The translations under genes and the position numbers were made by a program. Shown here in pieces: positions 27,361 to 36,444 of a DNA stretch of 64,000 bases; the first letter of the stretch is position 1, and each line of letters opens with the position of its first letter. The notes under the pieces are model-generated. The model was not told the DNA's origin. It did no database searches and worked only from the letters and a program-made list of their open reading frames with translations. Source of the DNA: Oscillatoria sp. FACHB-1406 (GTDB taxonomy: Bacteria > Cyanobacteriota > Cyanobacteriia > Cyanobacteriales > Spirulinaceae); the NCBI RefSeq assembly GCF_014698145.1, contig NZ_JACJSM010000014.1:1-64000 (forward strand). Reading direction: 5' to 3'.

Positions 27361-28071
27361 TCAATTTTGCTTTATTGACTGCTGATTGGCGCTGCGCCGC
27401 CGATCGAGAGTTGCTTTGACTAACCGCACGTAATCGCTACGAGATTGACGTTCGCGAATGCCGGTATTTGTTTCGTGAATGCGCCGCCACAACAGTACAT
27501 CTGACAAAAGTTTTTCTTGAATCTTTAAATCTTTAGCTTTGCCGTACCAACTAATAAATTCTCCGACTTTTAAATGAGTTTCAAATAACCCAACTTTCTG
27601 AAAAGCTTCTCGCTTAATAAGCATTGTACCGGGTAAGTATCCCGGCATGGGGTCGGGCGGACAGTAGATTTTGCGAGTAATGGTTTCGTCTAATTCGGGA
27701 CTGTGAAAATTTTGGACGTAACCGAGTACCATTTCAAGGTTAGGTTCGCTTTCAAAAACAGCCATTTGACGGCTTAGTTTATCTTTTACCCAACGGTCAT
27801 CCGCATCGAGAAAGGCGAAGTAATCGGCTTTAGCTAAGCTTATCCCAAAATTTCTCGCTGTTGCCGCGCCGCTTTGCGTTTGGTAATGGTACTGTACGGA
27901 GTCGCCAAAACTTTTGGCAACTTCCGCCGTGCGATCGCGCGAACCATCATCAACGATGATAATCTCGAGGGGTTGATATTTTTGGGCTAATACACTTTCA
28001 ATCGCTTCGGCGAGGTAGCGTTCGCAGTTGTAGACGGGGATAATAACGGAGATAGCTGCTGGCAGGGTCAT
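27361..28071 (-). CDS. GT2 family glycosyltransferase
   Basis: The 236-residue GT-A enzyme starts ISVIIPVYNCERYLAEAIES. It has LEIIIVDDGSRDRTAEVAKS (nucleotide-sugar binding) and the metal motif FAFLDADDRW. The chain is short after the GT-A fold (ends NQQSIKQN), like small GT2 members with no membrane helix. It is 27 nt downstream of a second GT2 gene and adjoins the SDR gene. Both transferases and the upstream kinase/nucleotidyltransferase suggest glycosylation of a peptide or lipid in one pathway. Donor and acceptor cannot be deduced. Confidence 0.9.
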   Translation of the reverse strand: MTLPAAISVIIPVYNCERYLAEAIESVLAQKYQPLEIIIVDDGSRDRTAEVAKSFGDSVQYHYQTQSGAATARNFGISLAKADYFAFLDADDRWVKDKLSRQMAVFESEPNLEMVLGYVQNFHSPELDETITRKIYCPPDPMPGYLPGTMLIKREAFQKVGLFETHLKVGEFISWYGKAKDLKIQEKLLSDVLLWRRIHETNTGIRERQSRSDYVRLVKATLDRRRSANQQSIKQN

Positions 28072-28098
28072 CTTTTTATTGTTAAATGAATAGAGCGG

Positions 28099-28860
28099 TT
28101 AGAACAGCTTGGGGCGATTGGGGGGCGCGCCTAAATATTCATTAATCTTCGGCATTTCTGCCCCCGAACTCGAAAGATTACTCCCTCTCTGCCGACATCG
28201 ATCTAAATGTTTTTTGTAAATCCTCACGAAACCGAGTTCGACTAAGTTTTTCCCGGCGGTCATGTTTTCGGGATGCTTGCGATAATAGAGGGTGACGCGA
28301 TCGATTACGACTTTGGTTACGCCATTTTCCCAAGCCCGAATAAACCAATCCGTATCTTCCGCAAATTTGAGCGTTTCGTCGTAAAAGCCGACGCGATCGA
28401 AGACAGATTTACGATAAAGGGCGCTGCCAATGTTAATATAATTGTAAGGAGTTTCTGTGGGTTCAAAATTGCCATCCTCGTCGGGTTTCATATTCTGAAT
28501 TAACCCTTGAACGATATCAACTTCTGGATTCTCTTTTAAGTAGTTGGCTTGTAGGTGAAGTTTATCTTCCGACCATAAATCGTCAACATCTAAAAAGGCG
28601 ATCGCGTCCCCAGTCGCTTTTTGAATCCCGCGATTGCGGGCGGCGGCAGGCCCGCGATTCTCTTGGAAAATATAGTGAATGCTGTCCTGAAATTGGGCGG
28701 CGACTTTTGCGGTTCCATCTGTCGAACCGTCATCAATGACTAAAATTTCGAGTTCCGGATAGTTTTGTTTTTTGACATTTGCGATCGCTGTTGCTAAAAA
28801 CCGTTCGCCATTGTAAACGGGAATGATGACGCTAATCGAAAAAGAGGAATTTTCCATCAT
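28099..28860 (-). CDS. GT2 family glycosyltransferase
   Basis: The 253-residue GT-A enzyme starts FSISVIIPVYNGERFLATAI. It has LEILVIDDGSTDGTAKVAAQ and metal motif IAFLDVDDLW. The acceptor region FAEDTDWFIRAWENGV holds the ED catalytic-base motif. It is similar to the next gene downstream and probably arose by duplication. Its start is one base after the stop of the HPr-kinase-like gene, so coupling is likely. It is a cytosolic sugar transferase by sequence, with substrate unknown. Confidence 0.9.
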   Translation of the reverse strand: MMENSSFSISVIIPVYNGERFLATAIANVKKQNYPELEILVIDDGSTDGTAKVAAQFQDSIHYIFQENRGPAAARNRGIQKATGDAIAFLDVDDLWSEDKLHLQANYLKENPEVDIVQGLIQNMKPDEDGNFEPTETPYNYINIGSALYRKSVFDRVGFYDETLKFAEDTDWFIRAWENGVTKVVIDRVTLYYRKHPENMTAGKNLVELGFVRIYKKHLDRCRQRGSNLSSSGAEMPKINEYLGAPPNRPKLF

Positions 28861-28861
28861 T

Positions 28862-29935
28862 CTAAAGTCGCTCTAAGAGCGCTGAAATAGTTTGAGGGAC
28901 TTGCTCGATATCAGTACCGAGTTCGAGATAATAAGATGGCACTTTACCGGCAACTTGCATCATGATTTTACAGGCTTCTTTCCCTGCACCGGGCAATTGA
29001 ATGGTAGTGCTGGGAACGAGGGAGGCTAAGGCGGCTGCTACTGAGGTTGGCGTAACCGTCGTCTCGGTTTTTCCCGTTATTCGCGGAATTAAAATCGCTT
29101 TAAGCGGAAAACGCGAGATAATTTTTTCGGGGAAATGTTGGTTTAAAAAGTACACCGCTTTCTCGGATTCGAGACGATCGCGGTTGCTAATCGCCGTGGC
29201 TAAAAAAGGCAGCCTTTCCAAATCGTCGGCGTTTTTTTTGCCGGTACTGTAGATGCTAAAAGCGGTGGGATTGGGATCGCAGGAGACTAAACTATAGTCG
29301 TCGCTGGCATAAAATAAATCTGAACTCAGGCAAGCTAAAGCCGTTGTCGATTTGCCCGAACCGCCTTTTCCGACTAATAACGCGCCGCCGTGGGGATGTC
29401 CGACTGCACCGCCATGCACGAGTTGAATTCCGCGTTGCGAAAACCAAACATTAAAAATAGTTCTCAGGGGCGAACCGCCTTCCCAATAGGGCAGTTGGGC
29501 GGCAGTTTCTACCCAATAAATTCCTAAGTTGCGATCGCGGTCTAATAAACTTAAGGCATAGGAACCCCATTGAAAACTGGTATGGATGCGATCGCTATTA
29601 AAACCCAAAATCTCCCCCCGCTTGGGATGATGCTGATATCGCTTCCACGGCGGCGGCGGCATTGGCGTGTGGGTGGAATGACTGTCCCACAGACAAACCG
29701 TTAAATCTGCCTCGGAAAAGGGTTCTACCGCAAGATGTTCGAGGGCCGGAGTCAAGTCGGGAATTAACGCCTCTGTTGCAAATTGCAAGCGAATTTTAAA
29801 GCCAGCAATACAATAAAAGCGATCGCGCGTTCCTCCGACAGATGTTACTGCTTTTTGGAACAATTCCTCGATACTTTCAAAAAATGCCAGAGAATCTTGC
29901 GGTGTCGTATCCGGAATGGAATGGTTGGCAATCAT
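28862..29935 (-). CDS. HPr-kinase-like serine kinase
   Basis: The 357-residue protein is related to the C-terminal domain of HPr kinase. Walker A is GKGGSGKS (residues 189-196) after LVHGGAVGHPHGGALLV. ASDDYSLV (210-217) provides the Asp residues, and FPLKAILIPRI follows. The N-terminal ~160 residues are unrelated to bacterial HprK and carry the IHTSFQWGSYALSLLDRD segment. Similar kinases phosphorylate lasso peptides in Firmicutes (PadeK, PsmK). Its ATG overlaps the PqqD-like stop in a TAATG junction. A peptide substrate is inferred from the PqqD neighbour. Confidence 0.8.
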   Translation of the reverse strand: MIANHSIPDTTPQDSLAFFESIEELFQKAVTSVGGTRDRFYCIAGFKIRLQFATEALIPDLTPALEHLAVEPFSEADLTVCLWDSHSTHTPMPPPPWKRYQHHPKRGEILGFNSDRIHTSFQWGSYALSLLDRDRNLGIYWVETAAQLPYWEGGSPLRTIFNVWFSQRGIQLVHGGAVGHPHGGALLVGKGGSGKSTTALACLSSDLFYASDDYSLVSCDPNPTAFSIYSTGKKNADDLERLPFLATAISNRDRLESEKAVYFLNQHFPEKIISRFPLKAILIPRITGKTETTVTPTSVAAALASLVPSTTIQLPGAGKEACKIMMQVAGKVPSYYLELGTDIEQVPQTISALLERL

Positions 29936-30396
29936 TACGCCTCAACTTTGGCGCGGGGCCAGCCCATATCTTCATCGACATCGTGAATGGGATCGAGGGC
30001 GAGTAACTCTTCCATATCGGTATATTTTTGGAGGCTGGGCGCTTCAAAAACCAACTTTTCTCCGATTTCTATCCCTGCCTTCGTTCCCCCGTTGGCAGCG
30101 GTTTCTGGGGCTTCTAAACTCGCATCTGGGGCAATCATTTCTTCTTGCTGCAACTCTTCGATAAAGCGCTCGATCGCGCTCGTTATCGTTTCGCGATCGC
30201 CCTGATAATGCTGACAGATTGCCTCGACGACTTCACCCGCCGATTCTCCTCGCGCTAACCCTTCCCAAATATCGGCTCCCGCTCCCAATAAACTGTAGTA
30301 ATCGCCTTTTTCTAAGTTAACGATAACGACTTCGCCATCAATTGTTTCATGAACGACTTTAGGCGAGTTGACGCGAAATCTGAGGGTATTATTCAT
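29935..30396 (-). CDS. PqqD-family protein with conserved-looking acidic tail
   Basis: The 153-residue protein has a PqqD/RRE domain (residues 5-88): VVHETIDGEVVIVNLEKGDY, YSLLGAGADIWEGLARG and the winged-helix end ERFIEELQQEEMI. PqqD folds bind leader peptides in RiPP pathways. A low-complexity linker (90-115) is followed by a distinct tail (116-147) with KYTDMEELLALDPIHDVDED and GWP. This tail is not part of PqqD and looks like a motif under selection. It could be a substrate or docking region for the adjacent kinase and glycosyltransferases. This is inferred; no precursor gene is seen nearby. Confidence 0.8.
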   Translation of the reverse strand: MNNTLRFRVNSPKVVHETIDGEVVIVNLEKGDYYSLLGAGADIWEGLARGESAGEVVEAICQHYQGDRETITSAIERFIEELQQEEMIAPDASLEAPETAANGGTKAGIEIGEKLVFEAPSLQKYTDMEELLALDPIHDVDEDMGWPRAKVEA

Positions 30397-30531
30397 GAGT
30401 TGTAGGGATCGATGAAAGAAAAAGATTGGACGATAGACGCAAACCCGAGATTAAGATTTACTTAACCATACATTAAACTATCGAGTTATTTATGTAAAGT
30501 TTTATTCAATTTTGCAAAGATTTTATGAAGA

Positions 30532-31767
30532 TTAAGAGCTTTTGCTCGGTTTGAAAACCTGCTTTCTGACGAGCGAGAGGGGGCGTAGAAGATAGTAAAG
30601 AAAGACCGGGAATTCGGCTTGCGGCCAAAGCAACCAATCGCTCGTTGTCGGGACGAAAAGCAATTGCAGGAAGTAGCGAACGCGATCGCGCCATCGTTCC
30701 CGCGCCAGAAGGTGAAAGCGAGTCTTACTACCATCTTTCTCGGTGCGATCGACTGAATCGAACAGTCGTTCGCTGACTTGTTGCGCGAGAATTTTGACCT
30801 CTGGCTCGGCTTCGATTTGTTGTAAAATGGTTTCTGGGAGGGGCAGTTCGAGGAGATCGCGCGCTAAGAATAATCCCAAAAATAGCATTCGCCGACCGCC
30901 CTTAATGCGAGCTAATTCCAACACTTTATCCCAATTTAACTGGGGATGATTGCGAACGATCGCAGCCACATCGCAAATGCGCGCCAGTTGCGTCCAACAA
31001 TCCTTGGTTCCGTGTCCGCAGATCGCCAGTAACATCATTTCTGGGGAAAGATTCGGGACGCTTTCACCGGCAATCGCAACCGTTTCGAGATTGTTCCAAT
31101 CGGCTTCCGAATTGAGGGAAAAACAGAAATAAAGCGGCATAATTCCCCAATGCAGTTCTACGACAAACCCCGTTTGAGGATGTACGAAAGGATAGGCAGC
31201 TTCGCGCACGAGATGCTGAATTTGTGAAGATTGAATGAAGGCGGCTTCTTGTTCGGGGGTGACTTCAATACGCTCGATTTTCATGCCATATCCTTCAGCC
31301 AGCAAGAGCGCTTTTGCCTTTTCCACATCGCGCGATCGCACTAAAATATCCAAATCGCAAAATTGTCGCAACGATAAGTTCCCATAAGCCGCCGCCGCTA
31401 AAACCGGCCCTTTGAACGGGAGAGTGTCAATTCCTTGCGCTTTAAAGAGGTTGAGAAGTCGCACCAATTCGCCGCTTAATAACAAGCTGTGGCGCGTTTG
31501 GTTGTGGAACTCGCGGCGCAACTGCATTAAAATTGGCTGGGGAATCGCTGACGATCGCGCCGCCTTCAATCCTGCCCAGAACAAGGGTAAGACTCGATGC
31601 TGGGTTGCCATTTCTAGCAACTCCGCCCAGTTGAGATTTTCTTGAAGCAAAACTTCGAGGCGTTCGGCTTTTTCTGCCTCTGACTGAGTGCTGGTGCAAC
31701 ACAGAAGCACGGCGACTTCTGGGCGCATGGGGCGAGTTGAAACGCGATCGCGGGATTTCAGTAACAT
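30532..31767 (-). CDS. PF14907 nucleotidyltransferase
   Basis: The 411-residue protein has the family pattern LPFKGPVLAAAAYGNLSLRQ (Lys119-Gly120), followed by FCDLDILVR with Asp138 and Asp140 as likely metal ligands. Helical segments include ATQHRVLPLFWAGLKA before and AYPFVHPQTGFVVELHWGIM after. In lasso-peptide clusters such as pseudomycoidin, a related enzyme works with the kinase to extend a phosphorylated peptide. It lies 135 nt upstream of the PqqD-like gene and should head the transcript. A second, degenerate copy ends the cluster. Confidence 0.85.
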   Translation of the reverse strand: MLLKSRDRVSTRPMRPEVAVLLCCTSTQSEAEKAERLEVLLQENLNWAELLEMATQHRVLPLFWAGLKAARSSAIPQPILMQLRREFHNQTRHSLLLSGELVRLLNLFKAQGIDTLPFKGPVLAAAAYGNLSLRQFCDLDILVRSRDVEKAKALLLAEGYGMKIERIEVTPEQEAAFIQSSQIQHLVREAAYPFVHPQTGFVVELHWGIMPLYFCFSLNSEADWNNLETVAIAGESVPNLSPEMMLLAICGHGTKDCWTQLARICDVAAIVRNHPQLNWDKVLELARIKGGRRMLFLGLFLARDLLELPLPETILQQIEAEPEVKILAQQVSERLFDSVDRTEKDGSKTRFHLLARERWRDRVRYFLQLLFVPTTSDWLLWPQAEFPVFLYYLLRPLSLVRKQVFKPSKSS

Positions 31768-31970
31768 CAGCCTTCACTCCTCAACAACAGCCAGTTTAAT
31801 ACTACCTCTTGACTCAGCGATCGCGGTGGAAGTTGCGATAGTCGGGGCGCAATTTTAACGATCTGCACATCCACCTCTTGAAGAGGGGACTTGCGTCGAT
31901 CGGCTTTTACAATCCCTTCTTCCCCTACGAAACGGCGTTGAATTTCGAGGAGTTCTCTCTACAATCAATG

Positions 31971-33137
31971 CTAATAACTTTGCAATTGTTCCAATAATGT
32001 CCCCGTTTCTCCTGCTGCCCAACGCGCGAAATGTTTGGCGAGGGGCGGGGCAAAAAGCAGCGTATTAGTGAACCCAGAAAACAGATGCAACCCTTCTATC
32101 CCCGCAAGCGCGCCGACGAGGGGAAGGGAGTTGGCGGCGTAGGCGACGAGACAGCGGTGCCAAGTGGCGGGGAGTGGGGCGAGGGAGGGGAAAATATTGG
32201 CGATCGCGTCCCGAATTTTGGCTTCGCTGGCGGCCGCATCGGGGGTAAAATGGGGATTGGCGATCGCGCGGCTGAGTTGACCGAGGATGAAATGGCGATC
32301 GCGAAATTGTATCGCACCCGCATCGAGAATTGGGGGGACGGGTTCGCCGCTTTCCCGCTTCCACAAGGGTTCAAATTCCGGTTGAATGGCTTTCTCTTCT
32401 AGCTCAAAGCGATCGATAATAGCGGGCATTACTAATGTTTGCAGTCGCAATTCCTCTACCGGCGGCGTTTCCAAAATTTCGGTTTGGGTAAAATACAGTT
32501 TCACCGGAATACCGCACTTTTGCAGCAGCGCGCGACTCAATCCCCCCGCACAGATGGCAATATGTTCGGCAAAATAAGTCCCTTCGGCAGTTTTCACCCC
32601 AACCGCGCGATCGCCATTGTAGGCAAAGCCGGTAACTTCTTCCGGTTGTAGCACTCCCCCCGCCCGCCCAAAAGCTTGGAGATAGGCGCGATTGGTTTGC
32701 TGCGGTTCGATGTGTCCGTGGGGAAGCAGCAGCGCGCCGGAAATCGCATTGGGGTTGAGGAGGGGTTCGATTTCGTTCGCTTCTGAAGGGGTAAGGCGGC
32801 GCGCGGGCAAGGCAAAGCGATTATAGTCGGTTGCAACGGTATCGGGATCCTCTTCCGGTTCTATCGTCAGTAACGTCTCGAATTCCCGAAACTGCGTATC
32901 TGCGTCCAATTCCTGGGAGAGTTGGCGGTGAACGGCGATTCCTTCTTCGCACAACTGGCGCGTTAAGGGCGAAGTTCCCGCCCAATAAGCCAGCCCGCCA
33001 TAACTATAGCGCGTTGCATTCGCGATCGTGCTGTCCGGCTCCAATAACAGGACGCGCAGCCCTTGTTTTTGCAGTTCGTAACCCAGAGCCGCGCCCGTAA
33101 GACCGCCGCCCACTACTATCCAATCGTAGGTATTCAT
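31971..33137 (-). CDS. FAD-dependent oxidoreductase, DAO family
   Basis: The 388-residue enzyme opens with the FAD motif DWIVVGGGLTGAALGYELQK. It has RYSYGGLAYWAGT (the region after the first helix), PHGHIEPQQTNRAYLQAFGR and CAGGLSRALLQKCGIPV, as in glycine oxidase/DadA-like amine oxidases. The C-terminal FAD contact is LFSGFTNTLLFAPPLAKHFA. Length is typical. It likely oxidises an amino acid or N-methyl amine; no substrate can be assigned. It is in the same direction as the AI-2E transporter gene, with 34 nt between them. Confidence 0.85.
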   Translation of the reverse strand: MNTYDWIVVGGGLTGAALGYELQKQGLRVLLLEPDSTIANATRYSYGGLAYWAGTSPLTRQLCEEGIAVHRQLSQELDADTQFREFETLLTIEPEEDPDTVATDYNRFALPARRLTPSEANEIEPLLNPNAISGALLLPHGHIEPQQTNRAYLQAFGRAGGVLQPEEVTGFAYNGDRAVGVKTAEGTYFAEHIAICAGGLSRALLQKCGIPVKLYFTQTEILETPPVEELRLQTLVMPAIIDRFELEEKAIQPEFEPLWKRESGEPVPPILDAGAIQFRDRHFILGQLSRAIANPHFTPDAAASEAKIRDAIANIFPSLAPLPATWHRCLVAYAANSLPLVGALAGIEGLHLFSGFTNTLLFAPPLAKHFARWAAGETGTLLEQLQSY

Positions 33138-33171
33138 GCAGAATATTTTAATTCATTTAAGCCTTAAAAAA

Positions 33172-34269
33172 TTACAATTCGGAATTTAACTCTGGGATTT
33201 TCTTCGCGAAGGGATTTTGGAAAAAAGCGCCGGTTTGCGGCGGCAGGGCGGGGTTAGAAACGACTTCCGCTAAACTTTTGATAACGCCGGTTAGCGGAAT
33301 GGCGAGGATTACGCCTAATAAGCCGCCAATTTTTGCACCCATTAATAAGGCAACAAAGATAACAACGGGCGATAAGCCGGTTAAGTTGCCCATAATCCGA
33401 GGGGCGACTAAATTATCTTTAACCTGTTGCAGCGCGATCGCAACAGCTAAAACTTCTAAAGCTAAGCGCCAATCGATAAAGGAAACAATCAAAACTACCG
33501 TGGCAATTCCTAACGTTGCCCCCACGAAAGGTAGCACTTCCATAATCCCAATAAACACGGCAAATAGCAAGAAAAATGGCACGCGCAAAGCAAAGAAAGC
33601 GAAAGTTAAGGTCGTCGCCATAAAGATTCCCAACCACAACTGTCCGAAGACAAACCCCTGTAAATTTCGCTGCAATGAGCAGGTCAATTCTGTTTGAATG
33701 CGCGGCGAAAAGATGCGAGTAATACTCGTCCACAAGCGTTCGCCATCCACTAGCATATAAAAAGAAATTACTAAAATTAGAACTAAGTCCAAAAACCAGT
33801 TAAACGTTCCCAGCACTAGCTCAAAACTACTCGATGCAATGGCTTGCGTTTGCGCTTGAAGCTGTTCGAGCAACTTAAACGTTAAACTCTTGAGATCGAA
33901 GGGTAAGTTATGCCCTGTCGTCCAGATTTGTAAGTCCGATAACTGCTGTCGCGCCGACTCTAATAATGCAGGAAATCGGGTAACTAATTGTCTGCCTTGA
34001 TTGAAGACGGGAGGGGCAATCGTTACGCCAATTAAAACAACAATTGCAGCCGCTAATAAATACACGAGGAGGGCGGCGACAGTTCGCGGTAAAAATTGCG
34101 TTAGGGCGGCGACAGCGTAGTTCAATAAAAAGGCAATTAAACCAGCCGTTAGTAAAATACTAATCGTTTCACCGACATATCCTAACGCTACTAATGTCAA
34201 CCATCCTGTTATTAAAATTAACAGCCAGGTGAGTAGTAATTTTTGGAGAGGCGTGAAAATTTGATTCAT
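33172..34269 (-). CDS. AI-2E family transporter
   Basis: The 365-residue polytopic membrane protein has about seven helices. Family motifs are LDLVLILVISFYMLVDGERL, FVFGQLWLGIFMATTLTFAF, GIMEVLPFVGATLGI and LQQVKDNLVAPRIMGNLTGL, and GALLGVILAIPL-like end (IGGLLGVILAIPLTGVIKSL). Members are TqsA/PerM-type exporters or Na+/H+ antiporters; a role in quorum sensing is not implied. I use MNQIFTPLQK at 34269; an extension to 34308 is less likely. It is next to the DAO-family gene. Confidence 0.88.
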   Translation of the reverse strand: MNQIFTPLQKLLLTWLLILITGWLTLVALGYVGETISILLTAGLIAFLLNYAVAALTQFLPRTVAALLVYLLAAAIVVLIGVTIAPPVFNQGRQLVTRFPALLESARQQLSDLQIWTTGHNLPFDLKSLTFKLLEQLQAQTQAIASSSFELVLGTFNWFLDLVLILVISFYMLVDGERLWTSITRIFSPRIQTELTCSLQRNLQGFVFGQLWLGIFMATTLTFAFFALRVPFFLLFAVFIGIMEVLPFVGATLGIATVVLIVSFIDWRLALEVLAVAIALQQVKDNLVAPRIMGNLTGLSPVVIFVALLMGAKIGGLLGVILAIPLTGVIKSLAEVVSNPALPPQTGAFFQNPFAKKIPELNSEL

Positions 34270-34453
34270 GCGGGGTACTAAAATATCCAGAGGCTCGAGG
34301 GATAACAAGAGGGCTGAAAACAGCGATAATCTGGGGTTGAATTCCCCCCTCGCTCAAAAAAAGGGGAGTCTTTCCACAACCCCCAACCCAGAAAATGTTC
34401 CCTCAATTCTACCAGACTGTTTTCGCGGCTTATCTCAACCCAAGCCTAATCGC

Positions 34454-35821
34454 TTAAGCATACTGCTGAATAACGCGATCGGCAGCGCGCAATCCGGATA
34501 AATAAGCGCCGTGAACGGTAGCGCGATATTTAACGCTGGTATGTTCCCCTGCGAAAAAGAGTTTATCGGCGACGGGTTCTCCGAGGGTTTTGAAGTCGTT
34601 TAAAGTTGCACCAACCGCACTATAAGAATAGCAACCGCCTGCAAACACATCGCTTCCCCAGCGCGTCACCAAAAGGCGTTGTGGCGGCGCAACTTTGGAG
34701 CCGAAAATACTTTTTAGAACCTCTAAAACTTCGGCTTGAATTTGAGCATTAGACTGAGTTTCCATTGCTGTTGCGGCGCTTCCTAGGGCAAAAGTAACGA
34801 GAATGTTTGCTTTGCTGAAAGTGCGGGCATTGAGGAAGTAAGGATAGCGCCCTCGCTGGGGATAAGTAGAGCCAAAATATTGTAACTTAGTATCCCAAAA
34901 AGGGCGTTGAAACTGCAAAATAACTTTGTTGACGTTACCCATACCGACGGTACGAATGGCGCGACGTAGAGAAGTTGGAAGTTCGGGCGTAAAGGATACT
35001 CTACCTTGTTTGAGAACGCCTAATGGTAGAGTTATAACGGCGCATTGTCCGACAAATTGACCTCGATTGGTTGTAATCGTAACCTGTTCTTCCTCGTAGT
35101 TAATCTTTTTAACGATTTGTTGGGTTTGAATTTCTGTATCTCGCGCCAGATAATTCGTAACCGCGTCATAACCGCCCGGAAAGATAACTTCTTTTCCGGA
35201 AAACGCTTCGTCATTGTCCCACGTTTGCGCCGACAGTTTTTCTAAGGGACAACCCATATCAAATTCTAAATAACCGCCGAGTTGATATTGCATTAAAGGT
35301 GCAGTTAATGCTTTTGCATCAATGCGGCGAATCGCTTCAGCAACGCTGATATCAGTTTCGAGATCGGTTGCTAAAGCTGAAACGCGATCTAGTAAATTCT
35401 CGTACTTTTGTTCCGATCGCGCAATTTCTGCTGCGGTGAAAGGTTTGCCCGCGCGATCGTAGATTTCCCAGCTATCGTCCTCCGTTACAAAGGTTTTTGC
35501 ACCCGCCTCCCGCGCTAACTTGACTAAAGGATTGCCTTCAATTCCGTGAATCCATGCAGCGCCGAGATCTAAAGGGATACCGAGAGAGCGATCCGTATGA
35601 ATTCGACCGCCGACGCGATCGCGCCCCTCCAAGACAATGACTCTCAACCCCTCCTCCCGCAAGCGTTTCGCCGCAGCTAGCCCCGCAATTCCCGCCCCCA
35701 CCACCAGCACGGGCAGGCTTTCTTTCGCAGGCGAGAACATCCGCGAACAGGCAGAACTCAGTAATAATGCGGAAGTGCCGAGGATAAATCGGCGGCGACT
35801 GCGGCGAAAGCGATGGGACAT
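34454..35821 (-). CDS. Tat-exported flavin amine oxidase
   Basis: The 455-residue protein begins with a twin-arginine-type signal (RRSRRRFILGTSALLLSSAC). The Cys could also be a lipobox residue. The dinucleotide motif is LVVGAGIAGLAAAKRL and VLEGRDRVGGRIHTD follows, typical of monoamine/polyamine oxidases. The C-terminal FAD contact is LFFAGEHTSVKYRATVHGAY. GIPLDLGAAWIHGIEGNPLV matches plant polyamine oxidases. It probably oxidises polyamines outside the cytoplasm, releasing H2O2. No operon partners are visible. Confidence 0.88.
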   Translation of the reverse strand: MSHRFRRSRRRFILGTSALLLSSACSRMFSPAKESLPVLVVGAGIAGLAAAKRLREEGLRVIVLEGRDRVGGRIHTDRSLGIPLDLGAAWIHGIEGNPLVKLAREAGAKTFVTEDDSWEIYDRAGKPFTAAEIARSEQKYENLLDRVSALATDLETDISVAEAIRRIDAKALTAPLMQYQLGGYLEFDMGCPLEKLSAQTWDNDEAFSGKEVIFPGGYDAVTNYLARDTEIQTQQIVKKINYEEEQVTITTNRGQFVGQCAVITLPLGVLKQGRVSFTPELPTSLRRAIRTVGMGNVNKVILQFQRPFWDTKLQYFGSTYPQRGRYPYFLNARTFSKANILVTFALGSAATAMETQSNAQIQAEVLEVLKSIFGSKVAPPQRLLVTRWGSDVFAGGCYSYSAVGATLNDFKTLGEPVADKLFFAGEHTSVKYRATVHGAYLSGLRAADRVIQQYA

Positions 35822-36023
35822 TTGGGAAAAAATTCCTACTTCAAAAGACTGCTTAGAGCTAGTTTAAAATAGATCGCGCGCTACTAAGTCTGCTAAGTCT
35901 ATTTCTGCGATCGATGCCTCTTAACTCGCTGCTTTAAAGCGCGCCCTCAATCGGGTTAATATCAGCAAGCAGCCGTTGAATTTGACTTTGCGATTAATCC
36001 TAAACTCTTCACCCCAAAAAAAC

Positions 36024-36413
36024 TTACAATTTCGCAATTAACTTTTCTACCCGTTCCTTCACTTCATCCCGAACGCGCGGAAAAATTTCCGGTTGTTCGG
36101 CAGGATCGTCTAATTGCCAATCTTCAAATATCTCTCGCAATAGCCATTCTTCAGGTAAGTTTACCCCGCAACCGCACAAAGAAATGACCGCATCAAAATC
36201 TTTAGGACTAAAATCGCTCAATGCCTTAGAAGTTTGGGTTCTGATATCAATTCCTACTTCAGCCATCGCTTCAATCGCGTGAGGATTGACTTGACTTGCT
36301 TCTAAACCGGAACTCACAATCTCAACTTTTCCCGCAGCGAGTTTTTTGGCAAACCCTTCAGCCATTTGCGAGCGGGCTGAGTTTTTCTTGCAAACAAACA
36401 TGACTTTTTTCAT
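36024..36413 (-). CDS. arsC: arsenate reductase, glutaredoxin-dependent
   Basis: The 129-residue low-molecular-weight phosphatase-fold protein has Cys8 in VCKKNSARSQMAEGF. The pair CGCG sits in SLCGCGVNLPEEW (about residues 80-82). This layout matches the Synechocystis-type arsenate reductase, which uses glutathione and glutaredoxin. The C-terminus EVKERVEKLIAKL agrees with that group. It reduces As(V) to As(III) for export by Acr3, which lies upstream on the same strand, though separated by a tandemly repeated MITE-like segment. Confidence 0.93.
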   Translation of the reverse strand: MKKVMFVCKKNSARSQMAEGFAKKLAAGKVEIVSSGLEASQVNPHAIEAMAEVGIDIRTQTSKALSDFSPKDFDAVISLCGCGVNLPEEWLLREIFEDWQLDDPAEQPEIFPRVRDEVKERVEKLIAKL

Positions 36414-36444
36414 GACTTTTACTTACCTCTTAATTCTGACTTCG

